Below are positions 10,043 through 18,039 of a stretch of DNA of 64,000 nucleotides, one piece after another. The notes beneath the pieces were generated by a model. That model saw only the letters and a program-made list of their open reading frames with translations. It made no database searches and had not been told where the DNA came from. The stretch's first letter is position 1. Every line of letters starts with the position of its first letter. The position numbers and the translations under genes were made by a program. The stretch spans positions 2,320,367 through 2,384,366 of the forward strand of contig JBCBSU010000001.1 in NCBI GenBank assembly GCA_039818985.1. The letters are read 5' to 3'. Origin of the DNA: Pseudomonadota bacterium (GTDB lineage: Bacteria > Pseudomonadota > Alphaproteobacteria > Sphingomonadales > Sphingomonadaceae).

Positions 10043-11259
10043 GATGCCGTGTCCGCATCTGCCTTTGCATCAGCTGGCTTGCCCGCTTTTTGGGCCGTCG
10101 GCTTTTTGGCGTCCGGCCCGGCTTTTCCGGGCAGCGCATCGGCAGGCGGTTTCGGTACCACTTCGCTACCCGGACGGGCGCGCATCAACCCACCGACAAT
10201 AACCCGCTCATCCTTGCCCAGACCGCCGCGGATGACACGCATATTGCCTTCCTGCAATGATCCCAGTTCAACCGGTCGCGGCTCGACGATGTTATCCTTG
10301 TTGACCGTCATCACGATCTTGTTCGACTGGTCCGACAGGATCGCCGCATCGGGTATCAATATCGCCTCATATTCGCCCGAACCAAGCAGTTGCAGTCGGC
10401 CAAACATGCCGGGGATGAACAGTCCATCGGCATTGTCAAAAATGGCACGACCCTCGACCGTGCCGCTATTGGTATCGACACGGTTGTCGACAAAACTCAT
10501 CTGGCCTTCATGGACAAAATCGTCCTCGTCCTGCAGCTTGAGGCGCACCGGATTGGCGACATCGCGTGATGAAGGCCGCGACCCCTGCGAATTTTGCCGG
10601 ACATATTTGAGATAGGCGGACTCATTGGCGGTGAACGAGAAATAGATCGGGCTCACCGAGAAAATCGTGGTGAGCAAGGTCGAGGTCGGACCACCACCCG
10701 AGACAAGGTTGCCGACGGTAATCTCACGGCTGCCGACGCGGCCGGTCACCGGCGCGCGCACCCGGGTGAAGCTCAGGTCGAGTTCGGCCTGACGCACCGC
10801 AGCCTTTGCCGCGGCAACGCTTGTCAGCGCCTCTTTCTGCGCCTGCTGGCGGGTGTCGAACTCTTCCTGGCTGATGGCCTGCTCCGCCAGCAATATCTCC
10901 CCGCGTCTCAGATCGGCCTTGGCGAGGTCGCGCCGGGTTATCGCGCCTTCATAGGCTGCACGCGCTTCTGCCAGCGCCGCCTCGAACGGGCGTGAGTCGA
11001 TTTGCACCAGCAGGTCACCCTTGCGGACAATGGCACCTTCGCGAAAATAGATTTTCTGCAGATAGCCCGACACGCGGGCGCGTACTTCAACCGCTTCAAC
11101 CGCCTCGAACTGGCCGGTATACTCGTCCCAGTCGACAATCTTGCGTGTTTCGGGCTGCTGCACCGTGACCTCGGGAACCGGCATCTCCCCCGATTGTTCG
11201 TCCGCACATGCCGAGAGCATGGCGGCCGCTGTGACAACAAGCCCAATCATCCATCGCAT
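10039..11259 (-). CDS. RND efflux periplasmic adaptor (MexA/AcrA family lipoprotein)
   Basis: 406 residues. Membrane-fusion protein joining the inner-membrane pump to the outer-membrane channel. The signal ends in a lipobox (MLSAC, Cys18). The order of domains is clear: membrane-proximal beta segment, half-lipoyl motif around EVRARVSGYLQKIYF (about residue 55), alpha-helical hairpin, second lipoyl half RAPVTGRVGSREITVGNLV, then beta-barrel. It is the first gene of the operon and its stop overlaps the pump start. The promoter must lie in the 333-base gap to glucokinase. Confidence 0.95.
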   Translation of the reverse strand: MRWMIGLVVTAAAMLSACADEQSGEMPVPEVTVQQPETRKIVDWDEYTGQFEAVEAVEVRARVSGYLQKIYFREGAIVRKGDLLVQIDSRPFEAALAEARAAYEGAITRRDLAKADLRRGEILLAEQAISQEEFDTRQQAQKEALTSVAAAKAAVRQAELDLSFTRVRAPVTGRVGSREITVGNLVSGGGPTSTLLTTIFSVSPIYFSFTANESAYLKYVRQNSQGSRPSSRDVANPVRLKLQDEDDFVHEGQMSFVDNRVDTNSGTVEGRAIFDNADGLFIPGMFGRLQLLGSGEYEAILIPDAAILSDQSNKIVMTVNKDNIVEPRPVELGSLQEGNMRVIRGGLGKDERVIVGGLMRARPGSEVVPKPPADALPGKAGPDAKKPTAQKAGKPADAKADADTAS

Positions 11260-11592
11260 TGTCTTCCCCTTTACCGGCAGAGCGTCCCACGATCAGGGAG
11301 TTTACAGGCCGCAATCGATTGTTACGGCATCGAGTCGGTTCGGTACATCCGACATATTTATGATATACTGGCCGGGTTTTGTGGAATTTTTTTTACAAAT
11401 GGCAGAAGTTGAAATATTTTTATTTCAATGCCTTGCAGTGACGCAGGCCAGTTTGGGGGTCACCCCTTAGGCACATTGCCATCCTATCAAACATCAATTA
11501 TGGATTGGCTGGATTGCGGTTATGATTTGGAAAAATCGAAATATCACTCCAGCAACTATCTATCATATCCGGAATTGACGGGGGAAAACGCA
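11260..11592. promoter_or_regulatory. Divergent intergenic region between the RND operon and the glucokinase operon, with a perfect AT-rich inverted repeat
   Basis: No credible gene in 333 bases. It must hold the promoters for the minus-strand efflux operon and the plus-strand glucokinase. The stretch 11340-11430 is markedly AT-rich for this genome. It contains a perfect 8-bp inverted repeat, TTGAAATA-TTTT-TATTTCAA (11409-11428), that could be an operator. A longer open frame starting at an ATG at 11428 is in phase with glucokinase but has no family resemblance before the ATG at 11593. Confidence 0.5.
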
Positions 11593-12645
11593 ATGTTCCT
11601 TTGCTGCGATCTCGGTGGAAGTATCGGTGCCTGGGGCATTTTCGATCCCGATAAAGAAAAGCTCGAGCATAAGCGGCAATTCGAAAATACCGCATTTCCC
11701 CATATCTATCTGATGATGGATCAATATCTCTCAGAGGTTAAAGGCTATTTCGGGGAAAAGAAGATCACCCGGATTGTTATTGGTGCGGCTGGGCCCATTG
11801 ACAGTGGCATGGTCAAGATTACCAACAATGAAGGCTGGACGATCAGCGAAGCCGAAATCGAGAAACACGTTTCTGACCATGGCTTTCCCGAAGCCCAATG
11901 CGTTTTGATCAACGACTTTGCTGCTCTCGGCTATGGGGTTATCAAGCTGGAGCGTATCGGGATCACCGAAGAAGACTATCTCTCTGTCCATGGCCGGTAT
12001 CACCCGAATGAACGGAGCCGCTCAAACCGCGAAAGTCGTTCGTTGATATGTGGCCCGGGAGAAGGATTGGGGATCGCCTCGATCATCAACTCCCCGAGTC
12101 AATTGCCGTCCCCGATAATCCTGACTTCGGAGGGAGGGCATCATACTTTCGCCGCTGAGTCCCCTGACCAGTTCCGCCTGCTATACCCGAACGGCGAATA
12201 TGGCGAAATCAAATCATATGAGCAGTTTCTCTCGAAGCGCGGCTTGGTCGATCTTTACAATCATTATCTGAAGCACAGTTTCGAAAAGCCGACCGATTGG
12301 GACGCCGATGCAAAAAGCGTGATGGAAAGAGCCAAAACCGGCTCGGATCAGGCCGCAAGCGATGCCGTTGAGGTCTTTGCGGAAATACTCGCAAATTTCT
12401 GCGGCAACAGCGTTCTGACATTCAACTGTAACGATACCGTCTATCTGTGGGGAGGCGTTGTGCGGGATTTGAGCAAGGGGTTGCTTACATCACGCTTCAA
12501 AACTTTCTATCCCAAGCGGAGAGAACACCGTTCGCGCGTTGATCATGTACCGGTTGTACTGTTGCAAAACCCGGATATCCCGCTGCTGGGATGCGCTTAT
12601 CGCGCTGAGCAGGAGGCCTTGGCCAAACCGGTAATCTCGGTATGA
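11593..12645 (+). CDS. glk: Glucokinase (Glk family)
   Basis: 350 residues. Cytoplasmic enzyme phosphorylating glucose to glucose 6-phosphate with ATP. The start chosen is the ATG at 11593 behind a GGGGGAAAACGCA ribosome site, because family homology begins right there with the phosphate-binding strand CDLGGSIGAW. Other landmarks: catalytic Asp in LINDFAALGYG (about residue 108), adenosine-side loop GPGEGLG, sugar-binding SEGGHHTFAAES, and C-terminal LWGGVVRDL. The canonical DLGGTN is altered to DLGGSI and SEGGH(V)DFAP to SEGGHHTFA, so substrate range may differ from the enterobacterial enzyme. It overlaps the next gene by ATGA. Confidence 0.88.
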   Translation: MFLCCDLGGSIGAWGIFDPDKEKLEHKRQFENTAFPHIYLMMDQYLSEVKGYFGEKKITRIVIGAAGPIDSGMVKITNNEGWTISEAEIEKHVSDHGFPEAQCVLINDFAALGYGVIKLERIGITEEDYLSVHGRYHPNERSRSNRESRSLICGPGEGLGIASIINSPSQLPSPIILTSEGGHHTFAAESPDQFRLLYPNGEYGEIKSYEQFLSKRGLVDLYNHYLKHSFEKPTDWDADAKSVMERAKTGSDQAASDAVEVFAEILANFCGNSVLTFNCNDTVYLWGGVVRDLSKGLLTSRFKTFYPKRREHRSRVDHVPVVLLQNPDIPLLGCAYRAEQEALAKPVISV

Positions 12646-13046
12646 ACCTGGATATCGAAAAGCTGAGGAAGCGGCTCAATCTGTCGCGCCCGGAATTGCT
12701 CAACAGGCTGGCACCCTATCTTTCTGCCACAGACTATACGATTGACGAAGGCATGCTTGCCGCATTGGAAAGAGGTGAAAGTCTCTCAGAAGAACGCACT
12801 GCCGCGTTCTATGAGGCAATCTGCAAGTGCTTTCCCGAAGAGTGCGAGAAAGCACCGCTCAAGCCCAAAAGGCTGCGCAAAGCAGCTAGCACGACCAAAC
12901 CATGGCTACTCTATGCGGCTTTTCTGGGAGTCATTCTGGTTGGCGCGTATCTTCTATGGGATGAGGGTGGTGTTGCCGCAGGGATGTTTATTGGCATAGT
13001 TGGGCTTGCACTATCGTTTCTCAAAGATTTCATTCTGAAGAAATAA
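12642..13046 (+). CDS. Small membrane protein of unknown function, coupled to glucokinase
   Basis: 134 residues, not recognised. The first 90 residues are soluble and charged, with a helix-rich segment (MNLDIEKLRKRLNLSRPELL) that vaguely recalls a lambda-repressor-like helix-turn-helix fold. After a basic linker there are two hydrophobic segments, WLLYAAFLGVILVGAYLLW (about residues 88-106) and MFIGIVGLALSFL (about 115-128), ending in a basic tail. It overlaps the glucokinase stop by four bases, so the two are made together. A membrane-anchored partner or regulator of sugar metabolism is conceivable; this is inference only. Confidence 0.75.
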   Translation: MNLDIEKLRKRLNLSRPELLNRLAPYLSATDYTIDEGMLAALERGESLSEERTAAFYEAICKCFPEECEKAPLKPKRLRKAASTTKPWLLYAAFLGVILVGAYLLWDEGGVAAGMFIGIVGLALSFLKDFILKK

Positions 13047-13052
13047 AGCAGC

Positions 13053-13439
13053 CTATCGCGCTTTGAGGGCTTTTTGCAGCCATGGTCGTACATTGAGGAA
13101 GCGGCAATACAGCCATTCCAGCGCCGCCAGCACCAGCGGAATGCGTGCTGCATGACCCAATGGCTTCAACAGCGGAATGGTGCGCCACATCACCGCAAAC
13201 GCCGCAGCGCCCGAATGTATTTGCCCGTCACGGTCACGCGCGTGGAACCGCGCCAGCAGCGCATCGCGCGACAACGGACAGGCGACAGGGTCATCGCGGT
13301 TGGAGATGTCGACAAAGGCGATCGCGGCACCACGATCAAGCCGACGCATCGCCGCGATCTCGCGTACGCATAACGGGCATGCCCCGTCATACCAGACCGT
13401 CACCCGTTGTGGATGTGCATCATGCTGCATGCAGCGCAT
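13053..13439 (-). CDS. Thiol-disulfide oxidoreductase of the DCC family (DUF393)
   Basis: 128 residues from the ATG at 13439; another ATG three codons on (13430) is equally possible, and no clear ribosome site distinguishes them. The family signature is complete: VTVWYDGACPLCVREIAAM, with a CxxC pair in a thioredoxin-like first strand and helix, then FVDISNRDDP and the GxxA segment HSGAAAFAVMWRTIPLLKPLG. Proteins of this family are small cytoplasmic or membrane-associated redox proteins of unknown substrate. It lies convergent with the glucokinase operon (6 bases apart) and downstream of the stem-loop at 13519-13593. Confidence 0.85.
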   Translation of the reverse strand: MRCMQHDAHPQRVTVWYDGACPLCVREIAAMRRLDRGAAIAFVDISNRDDPVACPLSRDALLARFHARDRDGQIHSGAAAFAVMWRTIPLLKPLGHAARIPLVLAALEWLYCRFLNVRPWLQKALKAR

Positions 13440-13518
13440 ATAGGAACAGATATGGGGCACCGCCACTATTGCAGCTGCCAAAACATCGCGCGCGACAGGG
13501 GATTATGCAGGATCAGAG

Positions 13519-13593
13519 AAAGAAAGGCCGGCGCGGTCTGTCATCATGAGAGGTGAGCCTAGGGGGAGTGCTCAAGACAGGACCGCGCCGGTC
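13519..13593 (-). ncRNA. Large stem-loop with CU-rich loop, 18 bases after a small gene: candidate small RNA or terminator
   Basis: Arms GACCGCGCCGG (13581-13591) and CCGGCGCGGTC (13528-13538) are perfectly complementary; pairing continues inward (GACA/TGTC) with one bulged base. On the minus strand the stem is followed by CCTTTCTTTCTC, a U/C-rich run suitable for intrinsic termination. The roughly 35-base loop carries two pyrimidine stretches, CACTCCCCC and CACCTCTC, which could pair with Shine-Dalgarno sequences. It lies immediately 3' of the 60-residue gene, so the RNA may be a processed 3' end of that transcript. Structure is seen directly; the RNA function is inference. Confidence 0.5.
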
Positions 13594-13608
13594 ACTTAAG
13601 TGCCGACA

Positions 13609-13791
13609 TCAGCCGACATTTTCGGCCCGGTGGGACAGGCCGGATTCAAGGAGATTTATACGATCAATGAGACGCTTGCGGGCATGGTAGAGGTCCTGCG
13701 AGTTACCGGGACGGCCAGCTGCCTTGTAACTGGCGATCAACCGGTTGATCCGGCCCAATCTTGCCCTGAGAACTGCGAGATAACTTGCCAT
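13609..13791 (-). CDS. Small basic helical protein, 60 residues, unknown function
   Basis: Begins with ATG at 13791, preceded at good spacing by GAGGAG (GAGGAG-TATTGCAA-ATG), so it is very likely translated; a TTG two codons earlier is a poorer start. The protein MASYLAVLRARLGRINRLIA... is rich in Arg, Leu and Lys, has no cysteine or signal peptide, and looks like two amphipathic helices joined by a Gly/Pro turn (AAGRPGNS). There is a weak resemblance in length and layout to the YdcH/DUF465 helical-hairpin proteins, too weak to assign. A strong stem-loop follows its stop codon. Confidence 0.6.
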   Translation of the reverse strand: MASYLAVLRARLGRINRLIASYKAAGRPGNSQDLYHARKRLIDRINLLESGLSHRAENVG

Positions 13792-14210
13792 TTGCAATAC
13801 TCCTCACCGTATAAAGCAAGCTATGCTTGATTATTACTTCACCTGTAGGGGCCAGGTTGCATCTGCTTGCTGAGATTTAAATAGACGCCGGGTGACTGCA
13901 AATCCAATCACTTGAAACGGTACCGCATGATAGAATGAATCTATAGGCATCTCAGTGGCCGGTTCGGTCCATGCCATAATGCTAATCTGTTGTCCGCGAA
14001 ACCAGCATCGGTGACCGAAAGTCCTGATGCATCTCGCCGGGAAATACAGATTTCCAGCCGTTCCCGGGCATGACAAGGCACAGCATCGCGGCGGGGAACG
14101 AAAATTATCCACGCGCCATGTCGCCATGTCTGCAAAGAATGTCCACTGCCATATATCGCGCTGCGGAAACTGGTGCTGGTAATTTAATTGATCGAAACTA
14201 TAGTAACTTG
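13792..14210. promoter_or_regulatory. Divergent intergenic region between the 60-residue gene and the OxyR-like gene
   Basis: 419 bases without a convincing gene; an open frame on the minus strand here (13834-14220) has no ribosome site or family features. The end close to the regulator contains GAAACTAT (14194-14201) within the palindrome ACTATAGT (14197-14204). GAAACTAT recurs upstream of the exporter operon at 15144-15151 and is a candidate autoregulatory site. Confidence 0.4.
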
Positions 14211-15125
14211 ATGCCAACACTCCGCCAGCTTGAATATCTCATCGCCATCGCAGATCTCGGTCATTTTGGCCGTGCTGCCGATCGCGTGCATGTTTCCCAG
14301 CCGACGCTCAGCCAACAGATCAGAACGCTCGAACAGCGTCTGGGTGTCAAGCTGGTCGAACGCGAGAGTCGTGGTGCCGAACTGACACCGATTGGCCGCG
14401 AAATTGCCAGCAAAGCGCGCAATATATTGGTTGAGGTTCGTGATCTCAGGGATATCGCGACCAAGGCCAGTGATGGCCGCGCGGGGACGCTGCGCTTCGG
14501 CGTCAGTCCGACAATCGGTCCCTATTTCATGCCCAATATCGTGCGCCAGCTGCATCAGCTCGCGCCCAATTTGCGGCTCTATATTCGCGAGGGCATTCCG
14601 GTGGAGCAGGTACAGGAACTGGCCAGCGGCAGTATCGATATCCTGCTCGCCCCACTGCCGATCGACAATAGCGCATTGGAGATCGAACCGCTATTTCATG
14701 AGCCGCTCTATATTGTCGCACCACCCGATCACAGGCTGGCGAAGAAGGATCATCTCGAGCGCAATGATTTTGCCGGCACCGGCTTTCTCAGCCTCGACCC
14801 GAAACACCATTATCATATCCAGACCAAGAGAATTGCCGATGAGCTGGGCGCTGAAATCCTGCGTGATTATGAGGGCACCAGCCTTGACAGCCTGCGCCAG
14901 ATGGTAGGTTCCGGGCTCGGCATCTCGCTTCTGCCCGATTTCTATCTCAGCTCGGAGGTTGGCGGGGTCGATATGGTCAAGCGGCTGCAGGTCGAGGACT
15001 GGCAGGCGAGCCGCAGCATCGGTATGGCGTGGCGACGCGGCGCAGCCTATGAAGAAACCTATCGCTGGATGGCAGAATATATTCGCGAGCAGGCGCTGCA
15101 ACGGCTGGCGACAGGAGCCATATGA
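14211..15125 (+). CDS. OxyR-like LysR-family regulator lacking all cysteines
   Basis: 304 residues from the ATG at 14211. The N-terminal winged helix is typical (LRQLEYLIAIADLGHFGRAA, SQPTLSQQIRTLEQRLGVKL), and the effector domain reads like OxyR: LRFGVSPTIGPYFMPNIV, ASGSIDILLAPLPID, GTSLDSLRQMVGSGLGISLLP. In OxyR the peroxide sensor is two cysteines in the segment before GTSLDSLR; here that stretch is SLDPKHHYHIQTKRIADELG and the whole protein has no Cys. It therefore cannot sense peroxide by disulfide formation. The HHYH cluster might bind metal (inference). It sits directly upstream of the exporter operon in the same direction, whose promoter carries a dyad of LysR type, so it probably controls that operon. 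Confidence 0.9.
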   Translation: MPTLRQLEYLIAIADLGHFGRAADRVHVSQPTLSQQIRTLEQRLGVKLVERESRGAELTPIGREIASKARNILVEVRDLRDIATKASDGRAGTLRFGVSPTIGPYFMPNIVRQLHQLAPNLRLYIREGIPVEQVQELASGSIDILLAPLPIDNSALEIEPLFHEPLYIVAPPDHRLAKKDHLERNDFAGTGFLSLDPKHHYHIQTKRIADELGAEILRDYEGTSLDSLRQMVGSGLGISLLPDFYLSSEVGGVDMVKRLQVEDWQASRSIGMAWRRGAAYEETYRWMAEYIREQALQRLATGAI

Positions 15126-15271
15126 TGCGGATTATGATAGACAGAAACTATCAAAATACCGCTATATATCGCATTGCCATCTATCAAATTTTTATTAGCT
15201 AGTGCGTCATCACCGCAATAATGAGATAACCTTATTCGTGACTGCGTTTGCGCATCGGGGAGTGGAGTGAC
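15126..15271 (+). promoter_or_regulatory. Promoter region of the exporter operon with LysR-type dyad
   Basis: TGATAG-N7-CTATCA (15135-15153) is a perfect 6-bp dyad that fits the T-N11-A pattern of LysR-family sites. The half-site word CTATCAAA recurs 33 bases later (15148-15155 and 15181-15188), about three helical turns. The region is AT-rich. The word GAAACTAT is shared with the region just before the regulator gene (14194). GGAG at 15264-15267 and GGGGAG at 15257-15262 are candidate ribosome sites for the ATG at 15272. Confidence 0.5.
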
Positions 15272-17005
15272 ATGGCTTCGGATGGAAAGCATGAAATAGG
15301 CGCGCGCGAGGCGCTGCGCTGGATGTTCAAGCTGCTGTCGCCTGAACGTCCCTTTATCACCATTGCGCTGATTTACGGCATTGGCGTCAGCATATTGTCG
15401 CTGGCGACGCCGATCTCGGTGCAGATGCTGATCAATTCGGTCGCCAACACCGCATTGGTGACACCATTGGTGACGCTGTCCATGGCGCTGCTGGTGCTGT
15501 TGCTGATCGCGGTGCTGCTCAGTGCGCTGCGCGTGCATGTGATGGAGATGTTCATCCGTCGCTTCTATGCCCGGCTGGTGGCAGAAATCACAACCCGCGC
15601 CATCTATGCCTGCGATCCGTTCTTCCAGGACGCCAAGCGCGAGGACCTGTTCAACCGCTATTTCGACGTGGTTACGGTGCAAAAGGCGGTGCCGTCATTG
15701 CTCGTCGGGGCGTTCACCATCATCCTGCAATCGGCGGTCGGATTTGCCGTCACCTCCTTCTACCATCCGTTCTTCCTCGCGTTTAACGGCCTGGTGATCT
15801 TCTTTGCCTTTCTCATCCTGCTGATCTGGACCCGCGGTGCCATCCGCAGCGGTATTGCGCTTAGCCATGCCAAATATGAGGCAGCGCACTGGCTGGAAAA
15901 TGTCGGCATCTCCAACGGCTTCTACAAATCGCAGCGCCATGTTGATTATGCCATGGACCGCTCCGAAGTGGTCACCGCCAATTATATGGCACAGCGCAAG
16001 CGCCACTTTTTCTTCAGCTTCTCCCAGACGGTGAGCTTCCTGTTGCTCTATGCCTTTTCCAGCGCCGGGCTGCTGGCACTGGGTGGCTGGCTGGTAATCC
16101 AGCAGCAGCTGTCGATCGGCCAGTTGGTGGCGGCAGAACTGATCCTGTCGGCGGCCTTTTTCGGCCTTGGCCAGCTCGGCGCCTATCTCGACATCACCTA
16201 TGACCTGGTCGCGGCGGCGGAGGAAATCGGCCTGATCTTCCATATCGAGCAGGAAGACGACAAACCGACCTCGCACGATGAGCCGGAAAGCGGCATGCTG
16301 CAATTCCGCGAGACCATGTTTTCATCGGATCGCGGCGGCACCACCGAATTCAACATCTGCATTCCCGGAGGCTCGCATTTACGTGCCCTGGCCGAAGACC
16401 ATGAAACCCAGCGCTTCTTCACCCATGCGCTGAAGCGCCATATCCGTCCGAAACGTGGCATGATCACCGTGGGCGGTCACGACATTCTCAACATCGACAG
16501 CTTCAAGCTGCGCTCCGATGTCGTGGTCCTCGACCGGCCCACCATGGTGGATATGACGGTGCGCGAATATCTCCAGCTTTCCAATCCCGCCCTGTCGTCC
16601 TCGGGCGCGCTGGAGGTTATCGACAAGGTCGGGTTGACCGAACGCATTGCGGGGCTGCCCAAGGGCATGGATACGCCGTTATCGACCACCGGCTGGCCGC
16701 TGTCACTGGGCGAGGCCATGGCACTGAAGCTGGCCGGCGCGATGATGCGTCAGCCGCGAATACTGATCCTGACATCCTTGTTCGACATGATCGATCCGGA
16801 GATACTCCACACTATTGGCTGTGACCTTGCCAAGGATGGTACAACAACCATTCACTTTACCGGACGCAATACTGGTCGTCCCGACAGCCAGTATCTGTGG
16901 GTCGGTCGTGACGAACAGAAAATTGTCGATGACGCAGAGACACTGGCCGCTTTGTGCAAAGCGACCAAAACAAAGAACCGAACCAGCCTTGGGGTAGAGA
17001 GATGA
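15272..17005 (+). CDS. ABC-exporter-like membrane protein with a fully degenerate nucleotide-binding domain
   Basis: 577 residues from ATG 15272. Residues about 1-330 form a six-helix type I ABC exporter membrane domain (PERPFITIALIYGIGVSILS, then FRAME-typical loop DPFFQDAKREDLFNRYFD). Residues about 350-560 are collinear with an ABC ATPase domain but every catalytic motif is lost: the Walker A position reads ALAEDHETQRFF (no GxxGxGKS/T), the Q-loop lacks Gln, the signature LSGGQ is LSLGE, Walker B ILILDE is ILILTS, and the switch His is replaced (IHFTGR). The frame is intact and the surrounding fold (GLPKGMDTPLSTTGWPLSLGEAMAL) is conserved, so this is a pseudo-ATPase rather than a decayed gene. 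It overlaps the adaptor gene by ATGA. Power source unknown. Confidence 0.85.
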   Translation: MASDGKHEIGAREALRWMFKLLSPERPFITIALIYGIGVSILSLATPISVQMLINSVANTALVTPLVTLSMALLVLLLIAVLLSALRVHVMEMFIRRFYARLVAEITTRAIYACDPFFQDAKREDLFNRYFDVVTVQKAVPSLLVGAFTIILQSAVGFAVTSFYHPFFLAFNGLVIFFAFLILLIWTRGAIRSGIALSHAKYEAAHWLENVGISNGFYKSQRHVDYAMDRSEVVTANYMAQRKRHFFFSFSQTVSFLLLYAFSSAGLLALGGWLVIQQQLSIGQLVAAELILSAAFFGLGQLGAYLDITYDLVAAAEEIGLIFHIEQEDDKPTSHDEPESGMLQFRETMFSSDRGGTTEFNICIPGGSHLRALAEDHETQRFFTHALKRHIRPKRGMITVGGHDILNIDSFKLRSDVVVLDRPTMVDMTVREYLQLSNPALSSSGALEVIDKVGLTERIAGLPKGMDTPLSTTGWPLSLGEAMALKLAGAMMRQPRILILTSLFDMIDPEILHTIGCDLAKDGTTTIHFTGRNTGRPDSQYLWVGRDEQKIVDDAETLAALCKATKTKNRTSLGVER

Positions 17006-18039
17006 GCTCTTACAAGGATCATATCCGGCACTTCCACACCCTGTCCTCACTGAAAATGCCGAGGCCGCAAAGGGTGTTCAAATGGATTGTTGTGACCAGC
17101 CTGATTTTCATCGGCCTGTTTGTGACCTTCGTGCCCTGGGTACAGACCGCGTCGGGAAGCGGACAGGTGATCGCGCTCAACCCGCAGGACCGGGTGCAGA
17201 ATGTCACTGCCCTGGTGTCCGGCCGGATCGAGGAGTGGTTCGTGCAGGATGGCCAGCCGGTGAAGGAAGGCGATCCGATTGTCCAGCTCACCGACAATGA
17301 CCCGCAGCTGCTGCAGCGGCTGCAGGCGGAGCGGGCACAGGTCAATGCTCGCATCTCTGCAGCTGAAAGCGCACTGGCCACCGCCCGGCTCGACGTTACC
17401 CGCGACCGTGCGCTGTTCGAGGAAGGTCTGGGCGCGCGGCGCGAATATGAGCTGGCGCGTATCCAGGTTGCCGAGATGGAAGCGACACTGGCCGAAGCGC
17501 TGGCCGAGCGCCAGCGCATCGACATCAATCTCAGCCGCCAGTCGGTGCAGCTGGTACGCGCACCGCGCGACGGCTTGATCCAGCGCATTCGTGGCGGCGA
17601 CAATGCAACACTGGTCAGCCAGGGCGATGTGCTGGCAACCTTTGCCCCGATAGAGGCCGAGCGCGTTGTCGAGCTTTATATCGATGGCCGTGACGTGCCG
17701 CTGATCCAGCCGGGACGCCCGGTGCGACTGGAATTTGAGGGATGGCCGGCAATCCAGTTTTCCGGCTGGCCCTCGGTTGCACTCGGTTTCTTCGATGGCC
17801 AGGTGCAGTCTATCGATCTTGCCAGCTCCCCCAATGGCCTGTTCCGGGTATTGGTGGTGGAGCATCCGGACAAGGAACCCTGGCCGAAAGAACCCTTTGT
17901 CCGCCTCGGCGCGACAGTGCGCGGCTGGGTCCTGATGCAGGAAGTCACCGTTGGTTTTGAACTGTGGCGCCAGCTCAACGACTTCCCGCTGCAGCCTGTT
18001 ACCGATGACTCGCCCGGAGGCGGAGCCAATGTCCCGTAA
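17002..18039 (+). CDS. HlyD-family periplasmic adaptor of the ABC-like export system
   Basis: 345 residues starting at ATG 17002, inside the stop codon of the exporter gene. One N-terminal transmembrane anchor (WIVVTSLIFIGLFVTFVPWV, about residues 28-47), then a lipoyl half-motif VTALVSGRIEEWFVQDGQPV, an alpha-helical hairpin of about 110 residues rich in Ala/Arg/Glu, and the second lipoyl half RAPRDGLIQRIRGGDN, followed by a beta-barrel. This is the architecture of inner-membrane-anchored adaptors of type I secretion and related exporters. It should bridge the 15272 protein to the TolC-like protein that follows. Confidence 0.92.
   Translation: MSSYKDHIRHFHTLSSLKMPRPQRVFKWIVVTSLIFIGLFVTFVPWVQTASGSGQVIALNPQDRVQNVTALVSGRIEEWFVQDGQPVKEGDPIVQLTDNDPQLLQRLQAERAQVNARISAAESALATARLDVTRDRALFEEGLGARREYELARIQVAEMEATLAEALAERQRIDINLSRQSVQLVRAPRDGLIQRIRGGDNATLVSQGDVLATFAPIEAERVVELYIDGRDVPLIQPGRPVRLEFEGWPAIQFSGWPSVALGFFDGQVQSIDLASSPNGLFRVLVVEHPDKEPWPKEPFVRLGATVRGWVLMQEVTVGFELWRQLNDFPLQPVTDDSPGGGANVP

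Noticed and set aside
13834-14220. 128-codon minus-strand open frame between the 60-residue gene and the OxyR-like gene
   Set aside because: No ribosome site, no family resemblance, and high Cys/Trp/Phe content unlike neighbouring proteins; treated as intergenic.
15059-15682. 207-codon His/Gln-rich minus-strand frame
   Set aside because: Mostly antisense to the exporter gene, and its 3' part covers the promoter region; composition is that of a reverse-strand shadow.
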